Shown: positions 42,187 through 54,797 of the stretch, piece by piece
Numbering within the stretch: the first letter of the stretch is position 1
Layout of the letters: every line of letters begins with the position of its first letter
Origin: Siphlonurus alternatus
Lineage: Eukaryota; Arthropoda; Insecta; Ephemeroptera; Siphlonuridae
Direction of reading: 5' to 3'
DNA length: 64,000 nucleotides
NCBI GenBank assembly: GCA_949825025.1
Contig: OX463781.1
Location: 40,747,150-40,811,149 of the forward strand
Position numbers and translations under genes: made by a program
The notes under the pieces: model-generated
Told to the model about the DNA's origin: nothing
The model's input: only the letters and a program-made list of their open reading frames with translations
Database searches by the model: none

Positions 42187-43082
42187 CATTCATTAAAATT
42201 AAATCTTATATATAAAATACATGCAAACAATGAAGCAATTTATGTGCTCTTGAGTTGGCACTCTCAGGAAGCAGCAGATACCACGATTTAAAGTAATAAT
42301 AAATAATTATGTTACAACCTCTGAATTAAGTATAAATACTAACTAAAATTAATTAATTTTATTATTATTTTCAATTAATAAAAAAAGCACACACAAATTT
42401 ATTCTGACATGTAATATTCCAATACAATGTATATGTACGTCCTTATATCTAAGACTTGCTAAAATCCTTAATTATTGTTTCAATCCTTTTTTAATTATTT
42501 TATTATATAGATGATGTTTCATACAATCAAGAGAAATTAATATAGCACATTTATGTTTGTGAGATTAAAATGAATTAATTACCATTCATGATAATAATCT
42601 ATAAGAACTAATAAGATTGTTTACGATTAAATGCAATCTATTTCTTGTTTACTACACATATAACATTCCTGTATAGAATAATACATTTATGGGAAAATCA
42701 ATTCAAAGCTTTATAGCAATATTTCATGGTAGAGATCTCACATTGATTTATCAAAGATTTTATTGCCGCAATATTTCGGTCGTTGCTGCTCGTATAGTAA
42801 TATCAATAAAACTATAACTTATTATGATTATATTATCATTATAATAAATTTTATGAAATTGAACCTTATGTACTTCTCACGTTATATTACATAAGCTATA
42901 TCTGAAGGTTCAGGGGTGGCACACGAATACCATGGTAAAATGTCTTGCTTGCTACGGGATAAGAAAAAGCTCATGGTAAATAGATATACAAGCTACCCAA
43001 TGTTGTTAGAGATAACTTTCGAATTCAGATTTAGAGTGAAATCGAAGACTTGTGATCAAAATTTCAAGAGTTTTTAGTTATA

Positions 43083-43476
43083 ATAGACAATAATGGTTGC
43101 ATTTTTTTATTTCATAATTAGAAAATATACTTAAAATTATGCTTTTCTCAATTTTTTCAGATTTTTTGGTGTGTGGGAACTAATTTTAAAAAAATATTTA
43201 AAATATCTGAATTAGGGTGGTACACCTGATGAGACAACCGTGACGTCATTTTGTCATGTTGTGATTGGCTATTGATGAAATCGCGGTTGCTGTGATTGGC
43301 TGTCGATGACATCACGATTGTCCCATCAGGTTGTACCACCCTAATTCAGATATTTTATTTTTCTTTTTTAAATTAGTTCCCGCACTCCGAAAAATCTGAA
43401 AAAATTCAAAAAAGCATAATTTTATGCATATTTTCTAAATTTTATGAAATAAAAAAATGCAACTATTATTGTCTAT
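43083..43476. mobile_element. Palindromic element with TA target duplication
   Basis: ATAGACAATAATGG on the left and the inverted CTATTATTGTCTAT on the right are each flanked by TA (43081-43082 and 43477-43478). The arms pair over about 170 bp. The inner arm ending AGGGTGGTACACCTGATG is inverted as CATCAGGTTGTACCACCCT. A TA duplication suggests a Tc1/mariner-type transposase, by inference. Confidence 0.8.
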
Positions 43477-43478
43477 TA

Positions 43479-45089
43479 CGGGGAAAAAGGAAGGTGGGAA
43501 CTATTTAAAAAAGAACCCAGAAAAAAAAATTGAAAATTAGATAGGCATCGTTTGGTAAGCAAATGTAAATAACACAATAACACTTCTATAATCTTTATAT
43601 GTTAAAATTTTAATTTTGGCGTAAATGAACATTATGTCAAATCAGTATCGTATTTGTTGGTATCTTTGTGTGAAATTTTAAATTAAATTCTACAATGTCA
43701 ATATTTACATGTCATATGTTACAATTATCACGAAAAAATTTCATAAAAAAGAATTAAAACATCCTTTCTTAATCATTTATATACCAATTAATATAAAATG
43801 ATAAAACCTTCATCCTTTAACGTTTCTATAATTTATTTGTCTTACATAATTTATTTATAATATATAATTATGCTACGGTCAAGGTAGCTGATCTCAACTT
43901 GGTATAATTAACATAGATCGCTCATCTCACCCCATTTATTGGTATTAACGTACTGTTAAAATTATATCGGTGAACTATGTAAATTTCACCAAACTACAGT
44001 ATTTCGAACCTCATGCAGTTTAATTTACATTTGGCTGCGTGGAGTAATTTTGCTAGAATTTTTTTGTAACCTAGCTTTCAATGTACAAACCGAAGTTCAA
44101 CAGGAAACTTATGTAATCTTTCGTGAATTTCGCAGTTTCTAAAACACCATATGGGTACATCAATTTATTTCAGTAAAAAAAACTATATCCAGAATTAAGT
44201 TTTGAAAGACTGTAAACACCATCATTGAAATTTGCTCTTGTTATACTCATTAATTTAATTCGAAATCATAATTTTTTTCGTTAATCATAAACAATAACAT
44301 TTGATGTACCTCCAATTTGAATGATCTTGCTTCAGTCGAGGTCCGTTGCAAGAAGGAACCTGCATGGCTGCGCGCCAGATTTATCGTTGAAATATTCTTC
44401 TTCTGAAAGGAGGTGGAGGATGAGAGGCTGCGGTGGCAAGCGTGCAAATTCAATCCAAATCGTGTAGTGTGAACTGAGCGTTGTCGCAGCAGCAGAACAA
44501 ATCGTCTCTTCCTTTTCAAGATAAAAAGAAGGAAATTTTATATAAGGAGAAAATATGAAAAGGAATAGCAATATGAATTTTCTTTTCTTTTTGAATAAAA
44601 AGATGTGTATATATTTATATTAAAATGTATATTTTACGTAATATAAAAAAGAGAGGTTTTTTAATATAATAAGTATTATAAAGTTATTATTGACAATTGT
44701 TATACAAAAAAGAAAATAAGAAAGGAAGTACGCAATAATTTAATTAAATTATATTGATAGGAATGGTATAGAATAAAGCAAATTTTCATTTAATACGGTA
44801 CTATGTAAGTATTATTTCACAACAATAAATTTAATTTAGCTTTATAAAGTATTTATAATAAGAGTTGGCTATTTTATATTATAAGCTTCGATTGAAATGA
44901 AATACAGAATATATGATATTTTCATCTCCTTCTGCAAGAAAAAATTATAAGTAAATGCTTTTTAATTTAACACAGCTGCACCGTTACTAACTGAGAGTTA
45001 ATTTCCAACCCATGCAGCTTAAAATGTTGGTACACAAGTATGATTAAATCAGAACAAATTATAATAATATATTATACTGTATGAATGGA
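43479..45089. other. Intergenic, no gene seen
   Basis: A less AT-rich block at 44320-44520 is open on the minus strand (89 and 79 codons in two frames) but resembles no family. The remainder is AT-rich. Confidence 0.55.
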
Positions 45090-45425
45090 AAATCTGCATG
45101 AAATTTCTATGCATATAATATCGACAGAGAACCTCGAGTTATTCATTGACAGTTCTTGATTTTTTTTTAACTCGATCATTAATTATTATTATAAAACCAT
45201 TAAAAATATTAAAATCATGCTGCAAAACGCTATATATGATGTCACATTCATGCAAATATTTAACACGCAAGCAAATATGCAAAGTCATTTATATGTGACT
45301 ATGAAGTCAGAGTATTTCGCAATACGATTTTTAAGTGTGTTACCAAAAATAAAAAAATAAAAATGACAATATTGTGCATAACTCGAGTTATTCTATCGAA
45401 ATATGCAATAAAAAAATATTAAAAG
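45090..45425. mobile_element. MITE family B, copy 2 (ends decayed)
   Basis: The interior words AAAATCATGCTGCAAAACGC and ATTTAACACGCAAGC and the ATATGCAATAAAA end match 1192-1491. The outermost bases of the inverted repeat are eroded. Confidence 0.7.
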
Positions 45426-46909
45426 ATACGAAATGTATTTTTCTCAAATATTTTAATCTGCTTGAATATCTGCCATATTATTAAGCTGACGTCACATCAC
45501 AGTGCTGCAGGTTAAACGTTCTTGCTGTCCCGAGATGTATATTGTATATTGCATTTTTTTTTTTTACATTTTCCCCCATCTTGTCATTATAAAGTGTCTG
45601 CTTACAGTCTTCCTTTTGTTCACACACTTTGCATTATAAATATACGTAACCAGATCTTCTGTGTACACTCGTCGCCTTGGAAAATTTCCCTCTGCAGCCT
45701 TGTTAATCCTCGTAAGAGCAACACAATGCTAATGTTAGGGCATGGTGATTTATAAGTCTGCATAATACTTGTGAAATTTTCCGAGGCGACAACTGTACGT
45801 ACCTTTAAATTGTGATACAACATTTTAATAAGAGCTACGAACGTTGCTATATAGATGGATACATTGTTATAATTGGAAACTTTTTCTCCAAGAAATTTCA
45901 CATAAATTGACAGCAGGTTGTTTAAAAATTTTGTACTAAAAATACGGAAATATAACTTACAATATTTGAAGCATTTTTTTTTAGCAAGAAACCACCAACC
46001 ATATTTTGATTATATTTTTTAATATTTACATCAGTTATGGAAGGCAGCTAGTGAAGTGAATACAAGAAGAGAAGAATCTTGGCGCCACAACTCAAGAGAT
46101 TCTTGTTTTAATCTGCTGCAAGTAAAGGAGAAGGCAGTCAGTATAAATCACTGGAGCTCGTCAAAAAGCACGCATCAAAACCCACTTCTTCGGCTTTCCT
46201 TCCCTCTTTTTTTATATACATACACAATATACAAAGCAAATACCAAACCAGTTTTTTTTTTCTTTAATACTACTGCCCCATCTTCCTTCTTTGTAAATAA
46301 AACAAAAATATCTTCCCCTACTTCAGTTTTTTTAAACATCAATTTAAGATCTCCTACAAGTCCATATTTCTTTCATTAATAATAAAAAATATTTATTGAA
46401 ATAAAATAAATAATAAATTTGAAAAATGAATGTGCGATAGAATATAGTTTGATTTTTTTATGGATGCAAAAAATTATTCATTTAATTCCTTATGATAGAA
46501 TAGTAGTGTGCACTTTTTCTTTTTACGTCTGAAGGTAAATTAATAATTTCATATTATGTTTAATAATATTAATAAGAATGAATATAATTAAATTTCTTTG
46601 TTTCGTTATAAATATGAGTTATGTTAGAAAAATTATGGCTACGTAAAATATATAAATTTAGGCTTTAAAACGAATTGTACTGGGCTAGATTTTTAGACTA
46701 TTTATGAAGAAAGAAAAAGCGAGTAGTAGAATGAATTTAATGTTTTAAAATAACAATATTTCTCAATGTAAAAACAATTATATACAGCCATGATCTTTTA
46801 TTTAAAATACCTTTTTACTGACTTTCTTGTATTATATCTAACCTGTTAATTTGATGGCAGATCTCTAGTTAAGCTATCTATACTTCTTGGTAAACCTTTA
46901 GGCAGGGAC
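45426..46909. other. Intergenic, no gene seen
   Basis: Short frames at 45522, 45620 and 46056 have no coding character; the last runs into T-rich low-complexity sequence. Confidence 0.55.
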
Positions 46910-47095
46910 GAAAAGAGGCCAGGAAAGGCTGGAGCCCATACACACCTTATGGTGCCCGACAACCGCTAGGATGAGAAGAGAACAGGAGTAAAGGAGCTTA
47001 GATTATGAGGGTACTAGAATACCAAAAACAGAGGAGGCTGTGGCTTTCTGTTAAAAGCTAGCTGACCTGGTAGGGACAGTGGGAAACCAAGTAAA
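46910..47095. other. GC-richer unidentified block
   Basis: The stretch AGGGACGAAAAGAGGCCAGG to GGGACAGTGGGAAACC is non-repetitive and less AT-rich. It has no ORF or pol III box that I can support. Confidence 0.35.
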
Positions 47096-48399
47096 ACCAT
47101 AATTATTATTTAAATATAAATAACAATTATTAAAAAATATTTAAAGTGTGCTAATAAAATATTAAAGTTTCATCACATCACATAGAAAAGTTATTATAAT
47201 AAAAAATTAATTTCCTGTCAGCTTTTTTTTTTTTTCCCCAGTAAAAGAATATGAAGAAGCTTATTATGTGTTTTATAATATTCTGCATACACGCGACGCA
47301 AGCTGTTCCAAGTGTAATAAAGCTAATATAATAAGCTCTTTCTTCGTGTATCTTTTTTATCAAAGTACAATCAGAATACATCTAGCTCTCACATTTAATA
47401 TATACTAGATGTGGAGACAAAGAGCAAAAACTATCTGCCCTACTTTAAAAATAATATAAATAATATTAAAACTAATATAATATTATACTCATGAAAATAT
47501 AGTTAAATTATTTATTTTATAATAAAATTTATAACTGCAGTATAATCTTATTACCTGTTTCAAATGAATATTTCTTAATTGAAATCAGTCACAAGACTGA
47601 TTTAATTTTTATAACTCATAAATTACACAGAATTTATGAGAACTACAGAATTTACAAAATTGTAAACTATTTTCCATAAAATAAAAAAAGATTTGTATAC
47701 AAATATTGATTCAATAAAGAATGAATTAGGTTATAAATAAATATTTATATATAATTTTTCCAAAAGATTTGAAAAATACTCAAAATGTGGGTAAAAATCC
47801 GTTTTACGTTTAAAATTATGTTTTAAGTTTTAAATTGATTTTTTTCCATATTTGGCGTACATATTTGCTTATGGTGTAATGTAGATCGAGATAAAATAAA
47901 TAATATTATGGATAGTTCCTGATTTAAGCCACGTGTTGTCATCTGGTTGAAGGAAAGTTTTGCCTCTTGAAAACATCTTGTTCATCGAGTCGTGAATATT
48001 TCAGACTGTCTGTCTTGCACTTTCCCTGCGGTCAAACGTAATTTAACATTTACAGAAAAGACGAATTTACTTTTTTCAGAGTAGAAAAGTCAAAGTGATG
48101 TATCATTTAATACTGAGGAAGAATTTGGTTCTAAAATTCTAGCCTCTGTTTCTATGTCATACTGTAACAAATTTAATTTACAAACAGGTTTTAATTAATT
48201 AAATTATTATTATATTTCAAGATATTAATATAAATGATAAAATAAACAATGCATCACTTCGTTCATATTTATAAGAAAATGGAGATAATCTATAGATTCT
48301 ACATTTATGGTTTCATTTTTTTAATAGAACTTCAACAATATTATCATAGCATAAAATATTACTTCGTAAAATTATTTCTCCTTTATCCTTATTATTAAA
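47096..48399. other. Intergenic, no gene seen
   Basis: AT-rich sequence that ends abruptly at the GC-rich island. Nothing recognised. Confidence 0.55.
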
Positions 48400-49040
48400 C
48401 ATCACTTTCGGGACCCCAAAATTAACCAGCGTTTTCCTATGCTGGCACGCACTTCCTTTGGGCGAGCGTCTGGGTTCATCGGAACCCGACGAAACTTTTC
48501 CTGGGGGTTCCCGGGGGTGGCCGCCGTAACCAGGAAAATAATAAAAAATCCACGTCCGGGGGGGGGGGGGGGGGGGACTGGGGGTGAATTTTTTATCTAG
48601 ATTTTTGGGGTTTCTCGGCCTCCGAGCTCTTCCGGTGCCCTGCGCTGGCCTTGGCCGGTGGAGGTCTTTGCCCGGTGAACTTTTGTTGCTGCCGAGTCGT
48701 GTTCGGTTCCGGACACCGGACACCTTTTCGGCAGCGCAAGCCGCCCGTGAGGTTACGTTTGGAAATTTGGGCTCTTCGGTGTCGTGTGGTCTGTGTTTCG
48801 AATCACCGTGTGTTCGAGTGTTGGTGCGTGGTGTGTTGTCGTGGCCGTGTAGTGAGGACGTCATGCTATTGCGACGTATTACGTGTCACTTTGATGTGTT
48901 ATGGCCCTCTATCATGCACTTTGAATCACAAATGTGGACATCGTGGACACGGGGTGACCTTGTGCCGCGTGACTCCACGGCTAGGGGATCTCCTCCCTGA
49001 GTTCATCTTTTCGTTGGTTTCGATTTGTGTTTTCTGATAC
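48400..49040. other. GC- and CpG-rich island, unidentified
   Basis: An abrupt GC-rich tract stands in an AT-rich region, with frequent CpG and a run of about 20 G at 48557-48576. Overlapping frames are open on both strands (up to 183 codons) because stop codons are rare in GC-rich DNA; none resembles a known protein. It could be a retroelement leader or LTR, a host CpG island with a non-coding promoter, or foreign DNA. Confidence 0.6.
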
Positions 49041-49163
49041 GTAGACATGTAACGCACAACGTACTAGTTTTTTCAAATAAAACAATAATGAAATTTTTTT
49101 CTTTTTTATATTTCCATTCAATACACACTAAAAATGTATAACCACCCAAATATAATAAAGGTT

Positions 49164-49286
49164 ACGATTCAAGAACGAGTTATCCAGGTTTCTCACTAAC
49201 CGCGGTCAGTAACATATATTGATTTAAGCAGGCACTAAACGTGGTTGTATATTATAGTGAAAAACCTGGATAATTTTCTTCTTGAA
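49164..49286. mobile_element. Family F hairpin, copy 3
   Basis: GATTCAAGAACGAGTTATCC with AGGTTTCTCACTAACCG is inverted at the right end (GTGAAAAACCTGGATAA to TTCTTGAATC). About 120 bp, with no coding capacity. Confidence 0.75.
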
Positions 49287-49490
49287 TCACAACAATTATA
49301 TTTATGCTAATTTAACTCACAAATTGAATCATTCTATTTTACAATGTAATTAACATAGATTTACTTGTAACATAAAATTTTATTTCTTACATAAAATAAC
49401 ATACTTCAGGATTTTAGGTAGAGAAAGGACACACACAAAAAAAGAGGGGATTTCTCTAAATTTAACTCTACCAGCAGCAGCAGTTCAGAT

Positions 49491-49655
49491 TTATGGTAAT
49501 CGTTTCTTCAATGGACATTTATACGGCGCTACGGGCCATCTAGCCAGCAGACGCTTCATCGTCCCCTTCCTCTCAGCCACCAATATTTCCTCTTGGTCTG
49601 ACCCTTCTCCCACCTGAGCACCATGTGTGTCCTCCAAGTTATTATTTCCATCCAT
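49491..49655 (-). CDS. Possible 54-codon small ORF, hypothetical
   Basis: From ATG at 49655: MDGNNNLEDTHGAQVGEGSD, then a glutamate-rich stretch and a basic end KCPLKKRLP. The local base composition is less AT-rich than the flanks and the peptide is not low-complexity. I recognise no family. Just upstream the end of MITE B copy 3 provides TTCTTCATGCAG|G, a plausible splice acceptor in frame. It could be an exon, a small ORF or chance. Confidence 0.22.
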   Translation of the reverse strand: MDGNNNLEDTHGAQVGEGSDQEEILVAERKGTMKRLLARWPVAPYKCPLKKRLP

Positions 49656-49691
49656 GCTAATATTGATTATATCTTGTAGCCAATAAAATAG

Positions 49692-49988
49692 GGAAACCTG
49701 CATGAAGAAATTTTTTATAGCAAATTTGGAAAAAGGATATCAAGTTATGTATTGTCAATTTATTTCATTTTATATATATTATCAAAATCGAGGAAAAAAA
49801 AAAACAACGTAAAAGTCATGCAACGTATGCCATATTATATGTTTTATGTTAAAAATTTTCGTGAATGACTACATCTTTTCCTATGATTTTGATGGTGTTA
49901 AGAGGGTTCTAAATAATCAGAAAAATTGATAATACGTAAATCAAGATCCTCTATGCAAATATAATAAAAAAATGTAATGCAGGTTGTC
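49692..49988. mobile_element. MITE family B, copy 3
   Basis: The left end AACCTGCATGAAG with ATTTTTTATAGCA is inverted at the right end (ATGCAAATATAATAAA to TGCAGGTTGTCC). The interior is AT-rich with no ORF. Confidence 0.7.
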
Positions 49989-50170
49989 CGTTATTGATTT
50001 TTTTCGTATTTATTTTAATCATTTTTCTTTAAAGAGAGTGTAAATTACGTCAATATTGTTTACAATCTCGGCACACAGAATAAGAAGTAGTCAATTTTAA
50101 CTATTAATAATGTTAAACAAATCTGGAAATAAAAAACAGTTACTAAAATTGTGGTAGAGGGACTTTTTGT

Positions 50171-50174
50171 AATG

Positions 50175-50205
<31 letters not shown>
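50171..50205. repeat. Poly(A) run
   Basis: About 34 A. No retroelement body was recognised upstream. Confidence 0.9.
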
Positions 50206-50208
<3 letters not shown>

Positions 50209-50427
50209 GGTATAAAATCTACTAAGAATAAATCTAATAAAAATAATATTAAAGAAATGAAAGGTTACAGGCTTTAAAAAAGGAGTAGCAAAATGAAAAT
50301 GTAAAGAATATTTTAATTTTTAATTGTATCACCATTATAAAAGTTTATGAAATGACGAATATGTTTTAAAAAATATTTGATAAATTATTTTAACATTGTT
50401 AAAATACTTCATGCTGTCAAAATATAT

Positions 50428-50580
50428 CAGGCGCGGATCCAGGGGGAGCTGGGGGGGGGGCTGCAGCCCCTCCCGAAATTTTGAATTTAACATGGGCAAT
50501 GTAGGCATTTCCCCCACTCCAATTTTTATTTTTTAACATTGGCCTTATGGAGGCAGCCCCCTCCGATTTTTTTTTATTTA
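50428..50580 (+). mobile_element. Family G element, GC-rich terminal portion
   Basis: CAGGCGCGGATCCAGGGGGA, a run of ten G, then TTTAACATGGGCAATGTAGG and TTTCCCCCACTCC. The matching inverted end is not seen, so it is truncated or uses a different end. Confidence 0.55.
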
Positions 50581-52029
50581 TATGCATTATAATAATATAA
50601 TAATAATATATATGCAAAATAATATGAGTTCGGCGGTTTAACTACTTTACTCCATGACATAATTGTGTTTTGAAAACAAAGAATCTTGTCATTAAAATCA
50701 TCGGCTATATTTATAGATAAGAATTTCTTGCCGTCTAGCTCAAATTGTATATTTTACTGTAAAAATATATTTAATTATCATTATTTTTTAACCTCCTTGC
50801 AAAAAAAGTTGGTATTTTTTTAATTATAATACCTTCCATTGTAATATAATTTACCATACAAAACATGCAAGCTAATCATTATTTCTACAGCAAATATCAT
50901 GGTTTACAAAATACGTGGAATTAAACGTGGTATTGTCTCATCCTTAAGTTTCCTATAATGGTAAGTGGGGAGTAAAATTTTGGTTTGGAATTTCATGTGA
51001 ACAAGTCGGCAATTCCAAGAGCTGCTCTTTATGTACTGAAAGACAAAGGAAAACGGTCATAAGTTAACCACGATTATAATTAATATTATTTTGGCGAGTT
51101 CTATTCAAACTGTTCTGCCACGAACAGAACAGTTGTATTTCACTTGTTTCTTAGAGGACGCCTTTCAAGCAATAAAATATAATTATTCTAAATGTTTTAA
51201 TTGATATTATCAAAGAATTAATATAATCGCCCACAATATACAAAAAAAATACTTGAAATATTTATTAATTTAATTTTACTGCAGAAGCCAGAAAACATAT
51301 TGAGCAAATAGAATTATTATAATATAATACACGTATTTTATAAAGTTAAAAAGGTGAGTAACAAGGCTGCAGAATGGAACTTTACACAGGTGAGGAGAGT
51401 ACAAGTATTTTAATAGTCTTACATTTTGTATTGTACATTTTTTTGCGACTAGCTATCATTAAATATCTTTCCCAACAAATCTCAGAAGTGTGTGTAAAAA
51501 AAAAATAATAATAATAATAATAAATAAATTTTCCGTTTTAGTTTACTAAAAATTCATGGATTTATTTATCATCATTCATCATAACCTGTATAATTAAAAC
51601 AACAGCCTCAAAAACACACAATATGCTAATCATCAAAATCAAGTATATTTATAGTAACAGTTAACACTTAACAGTGATGATGAAAGCACTTACAACTCTC
51701 GGGAGTTGTAATAAAAGTGTGTCTATCAATTATAGGTACGCTATATAAAATGTATACAATTAATATAATTATGTACAAAAATATGGTTTCATTTTATTTA
51801 GGATTTATTTCCATTTTAAATATATCCATATTAAAAGTCCCCATGGCACAATTTATGAATATTTAAACAAATCAATTATTTCAGAAATTTATTTACACAG
51901 TAGGGGCTTTTATGTATAAATGCCATACAAACATATTTTAATAAGGCTACATTATATTATATACTTTAATGTAAATTTTTTAATTAGTTTTTACTCTTAA
52001 TTTTTCGCTAACTGGCGGCTAACTTGCCA
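50581..52029. other. Intergenic, no gene seen
   Basis: AT-rich sequence with a short AAT-rich tract at 51508-51527. Nothing recognised. Confidence 0.55.
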
Positions 52030-52106
52030 AACTGAACGCATCACCTTGCCCCTTATATGTATGCAACCTGTTCTATTTTAATACTGAGGAACTTGCCTAT
52101 CCCAAG
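52030..52106 (+). repeat. Dispersed repeat H, copy 3
   Basis: CCTTGCCCCTTATATGTATG, CAACCTGTTC, then GAGGAACTTGCCTATCCCAAG in the same order as the other copies. Confidence 0.55.
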
Positions 52107-52477
52107 GTGATATATTCAAATGCATGCGTGCGCACAATACAATCCCTAAATTTTCAAGTGTATAAAAGAATGGTTTAAAACTTTAATTATAGAAAACAAT
52201 CCTATTAAACATAATATACTGTATAAAATGTATCATTTTTTTATATATAAAACTGAGTGAATCCTACACAAAAGCCGGTCGGAACCACTCGGGAGTCATT
52301 CGGCTCGGCCAGTGATGTCCTTCGTTACAAAGCAACTACCAATGACTGAGAGCGTTACAAACACGACCATGATAACCAAGTTAAATGTGACGGCTCCGGC
52401 TAGTGTAGTTGTGTTGTAGGAACTTGTAGGATGATGTACCGGTCGAATCTAACTGGATACAAATGAATTTATACTTC

Positions 52478-52950
52478 AAGGTAGAGATAATACAGGTCAG
52501 CTGTTCGACGTAAGTCCCTTAATTTTATTAACATGTAAACCTTAGCAAATTCACAAAAATTCTGAATTTTTTTTGAGAGGCAGATATTAGTGCCTAAAAG
52601 CCATAGAAATAATTTCAAAACAATTTAACGAGCCGATTTTTTTTTTATTAAGTTCTTAGTTTGTCTCTCCATGGGAAAGCCCTATATAGCTATGCTGAAA
52701 ATTAAAAACATTAATATATAAAAAAAAAAAAAAAAAAAAAAAATCGGCTCGTTAAATTGTTTTGAAATTTTTTCTATGGCTTTTAGGCACTAATATCTGC
52801 CTCTCAAAAAAATTTCAGAATTTTTGTGAATTTGCTAACGCTTATTTATTTTATTTTTATTTATTTTATTTGAACATATAGGTTGTACAAGACAACATCA
52901 TGTTAATCAAAGGGACCTACGTCGAACAGCTGACCGGCGTTATCTCTATA
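52478..52950. mobile_element. Palindromic MITE family A, copy 3, interrupted
   Basis: It has the same termini and arms as the other two copies. The right arm is broken at about 52842 by roughly 60 bp carrying TTTATT repeats and GGTTGTACAAGAC, which replaces the expected GGTTTAC. The length without the insert and an internal A-run matches the 394-bp family. Confidence 0.85.
52842..52902 (-). mobile_element. Short retroelement tail inserted in a MITE
   Basis: Read on the minus strand: GATGTTGTCTTGTACAACC, then TTCAAATAAAAT and an AAATAAA tail. The same tail occurs in nSMase intron 1. Severe 5' truncation is usual for target-primed insertion. Confidence 0.55.
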
Positions 52951-53165
52951 ATTTTCGTTTTAGAAGCTACAGTTTCTGTTACAAAATATAATAATTTTTT
53001 GATAAGAGCTATAATTTTCATTATAGCAGTTACTATTTCTCTGTTACAATGTTACAATATAATATTTTTAAATACATAAATTTGTTATAAAATTAACAAA
53101 AGGCAGGGACATGCAAGTAAAATTTTGTATATATAATATTTATTTTAAAATATTTAAGTGTTGGT

Positions 53166-53213
53166 GCAGAGCGTACTTGATTAGTACTAATACTAATCAA
53201 GTAATACGCTCTG
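53166..53213. repeat. Short strong hairpin
   Basis: CAGAGCGTACTTGATTAGT and its inverted partner with one two-base offset surround ACTAAT. It could be a tiny MITE or a cruciform-prone site. Confidence 0.6.
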
Positions 53214-53260
53214 GTTGGTGCATGCAGTATTGCCCACTTTAAGGCTACAAAACAAAAGTA

Positions 53261-53294
53261 CATGGTTGGTTGGTTGGTTGGTTGGTTGGTTGGT
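53261..53294. repeat. (GGTT)n microsatellite
   Basis: About eight GGTT units. Confidence 0.95.
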
Positions 53295-53726
53295 ATTTTG
53301 GGGCAATTGACACATTTTGGTCATGTATGCCCCTAGCGCAGCCATTTATTGGCCGCAAATTTTCTTGCTATGGTAACAAAAGTACAGATTTAACTTTCGT
53401 GGCAAGCTGCACATGGATATTTTATTGTAACGTTCTCAAATATAGGTCATAAAATATTTGTTTCGATAATTTATTAATAAATCTTATCATAATTCTTTAA
53501 TTCTCTCATTCTTTATGACTGCAGATTTGACAATAAAAATCTCAAACTTTCTATATATTAATTATGATGTATAACACGATATTTTTTATTTTTCTTTTTA
53601 ATTCTGACCAAAATTATAGTAAAGTCGTTATCTTCAGAAAATTTTCGTTTGCGGCCTTTTAATTCGGATCATCATATCCCCCGTAAGAATTACACAGAGA
53701 ATGGTGATTAGCAAGTGAGAAATTTC

Positions 53727-53800
53727 GACTTGAAGGTAGGCAACTTGTTTAGCATAAAAGCGAAGCGGGTTATATATACGGTAGGGGCAAAATGGTGGTT
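53727..53800 (-). repeat. Dispersed repeat H, copy 4
   Basis: The minus strand reads TTTTGCCCCTACCGTATATA, ACCCGCTTCGCTTTTATGCT and AACAAGTTGCCTACCTTCAA. Confidence 0.65.
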
Positions 53801-54401
53801 TACGATTACCACTGATATGATGCATATTCTCCACAGCAGGCAGGACTGCAGTTTTTAAAATTATCAATATATTTTCTTACAAAGATATTATAATTTTATG
53901 ATGATCACAATATCATCACAGTATTCACAGTTAAGTATAATAGAACTGTATACCTATATACTCTGTATAGGATCTCCTACTTCAAAAAACTATGATAAAA
54001 TTGCTGATGTCTTTAAAATTTAAATATAAGCAATAGTCAATTATCATTTATTTATTTATGATAATTATATAAACCATTGTACATTACAGGTCCTTTTAAA
54101 TTACCTCTTACTACAATTTATCTTTAATTCATGCTATATTATGATTTTAGTGCAAAAATTAAAATTTTACACATAAATGCATGAAAAATTATACAGTCTT
54201 GCAATTTAATTCCCTCTAACTTTAATTAACTTACAGTATCTGCCAGTCTCAGAAGGTAACTCTGTGAAATTGTATTTTAAATATAGTACGTTCTAAGGTA
54301 TTATTTTCTTCCATTTGTATAAAAGGGTTCTAAAGGCTTTACCCAATAGTGGCTATATATATGAATATAACTTTTTACTTCAAAATAATATTACAAGTAA
54401 A

Positions 54402-54672
54402 TGGACAAATTACATCAAATTTTGTTTTTGCAGAGTTGTGCTACTCTGATTTTTCTAAGCTCGGAAAGTATTGCTAAAAAGTTGGGCAAAGTTTGGATTT
54501 GAACCCACGTCCTTTTTAGTCTCTTTTTTTATTCAGAAGTGATTTCTATATAGTGGCGCCTCTCTCTGTACTGTCAATACTTTTTTTAAAAATAGTTCCC
54601 GGAATCTGAAAAATCTGAGTAGCATAATTAACTTTGCACCCTCTGTCATTTCAGCAAATTTCATGTAAGATG
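54402..54672. mobile_element. MITE family C, second hairpin
   Basis: It shares with 17371-17691 the words GTGCTACTCTGATTTTT, AGTATTGCTAAAAAGTT, CCACGTCC and GAGTAGCATAA. The termini are loosely inverted (GGACAAATTACAT / ATGTAAGATGG). Confidence 0.7.
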
Positions 54673-54797
54673 GCCATATTCTTATTTCATTATTATGGAT
54701 GCTATTGTTGTTTGTGTTTTAGTTTCCATTATTTTTTTTATTTTTATATTGACGTAATCCATGTTGTACTCGTATAAGCAGTAATTGAATAAAAAAA

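Larger units (their letters stand above)
52951..54401. other. Intergenic, no gene seen
   Basis: Holds only the hairpin, GGTT repeat and dispersed repeat H described separately. Confidence 0.55.

Noticed and set aside
48313..49037. Frames of 128-183 codons on both strands in the GC-rich island
   Set aside because: All frames are long because stops are rare in GC-rich DNA; the proline and arginine-rich peptides resemble nothing known.
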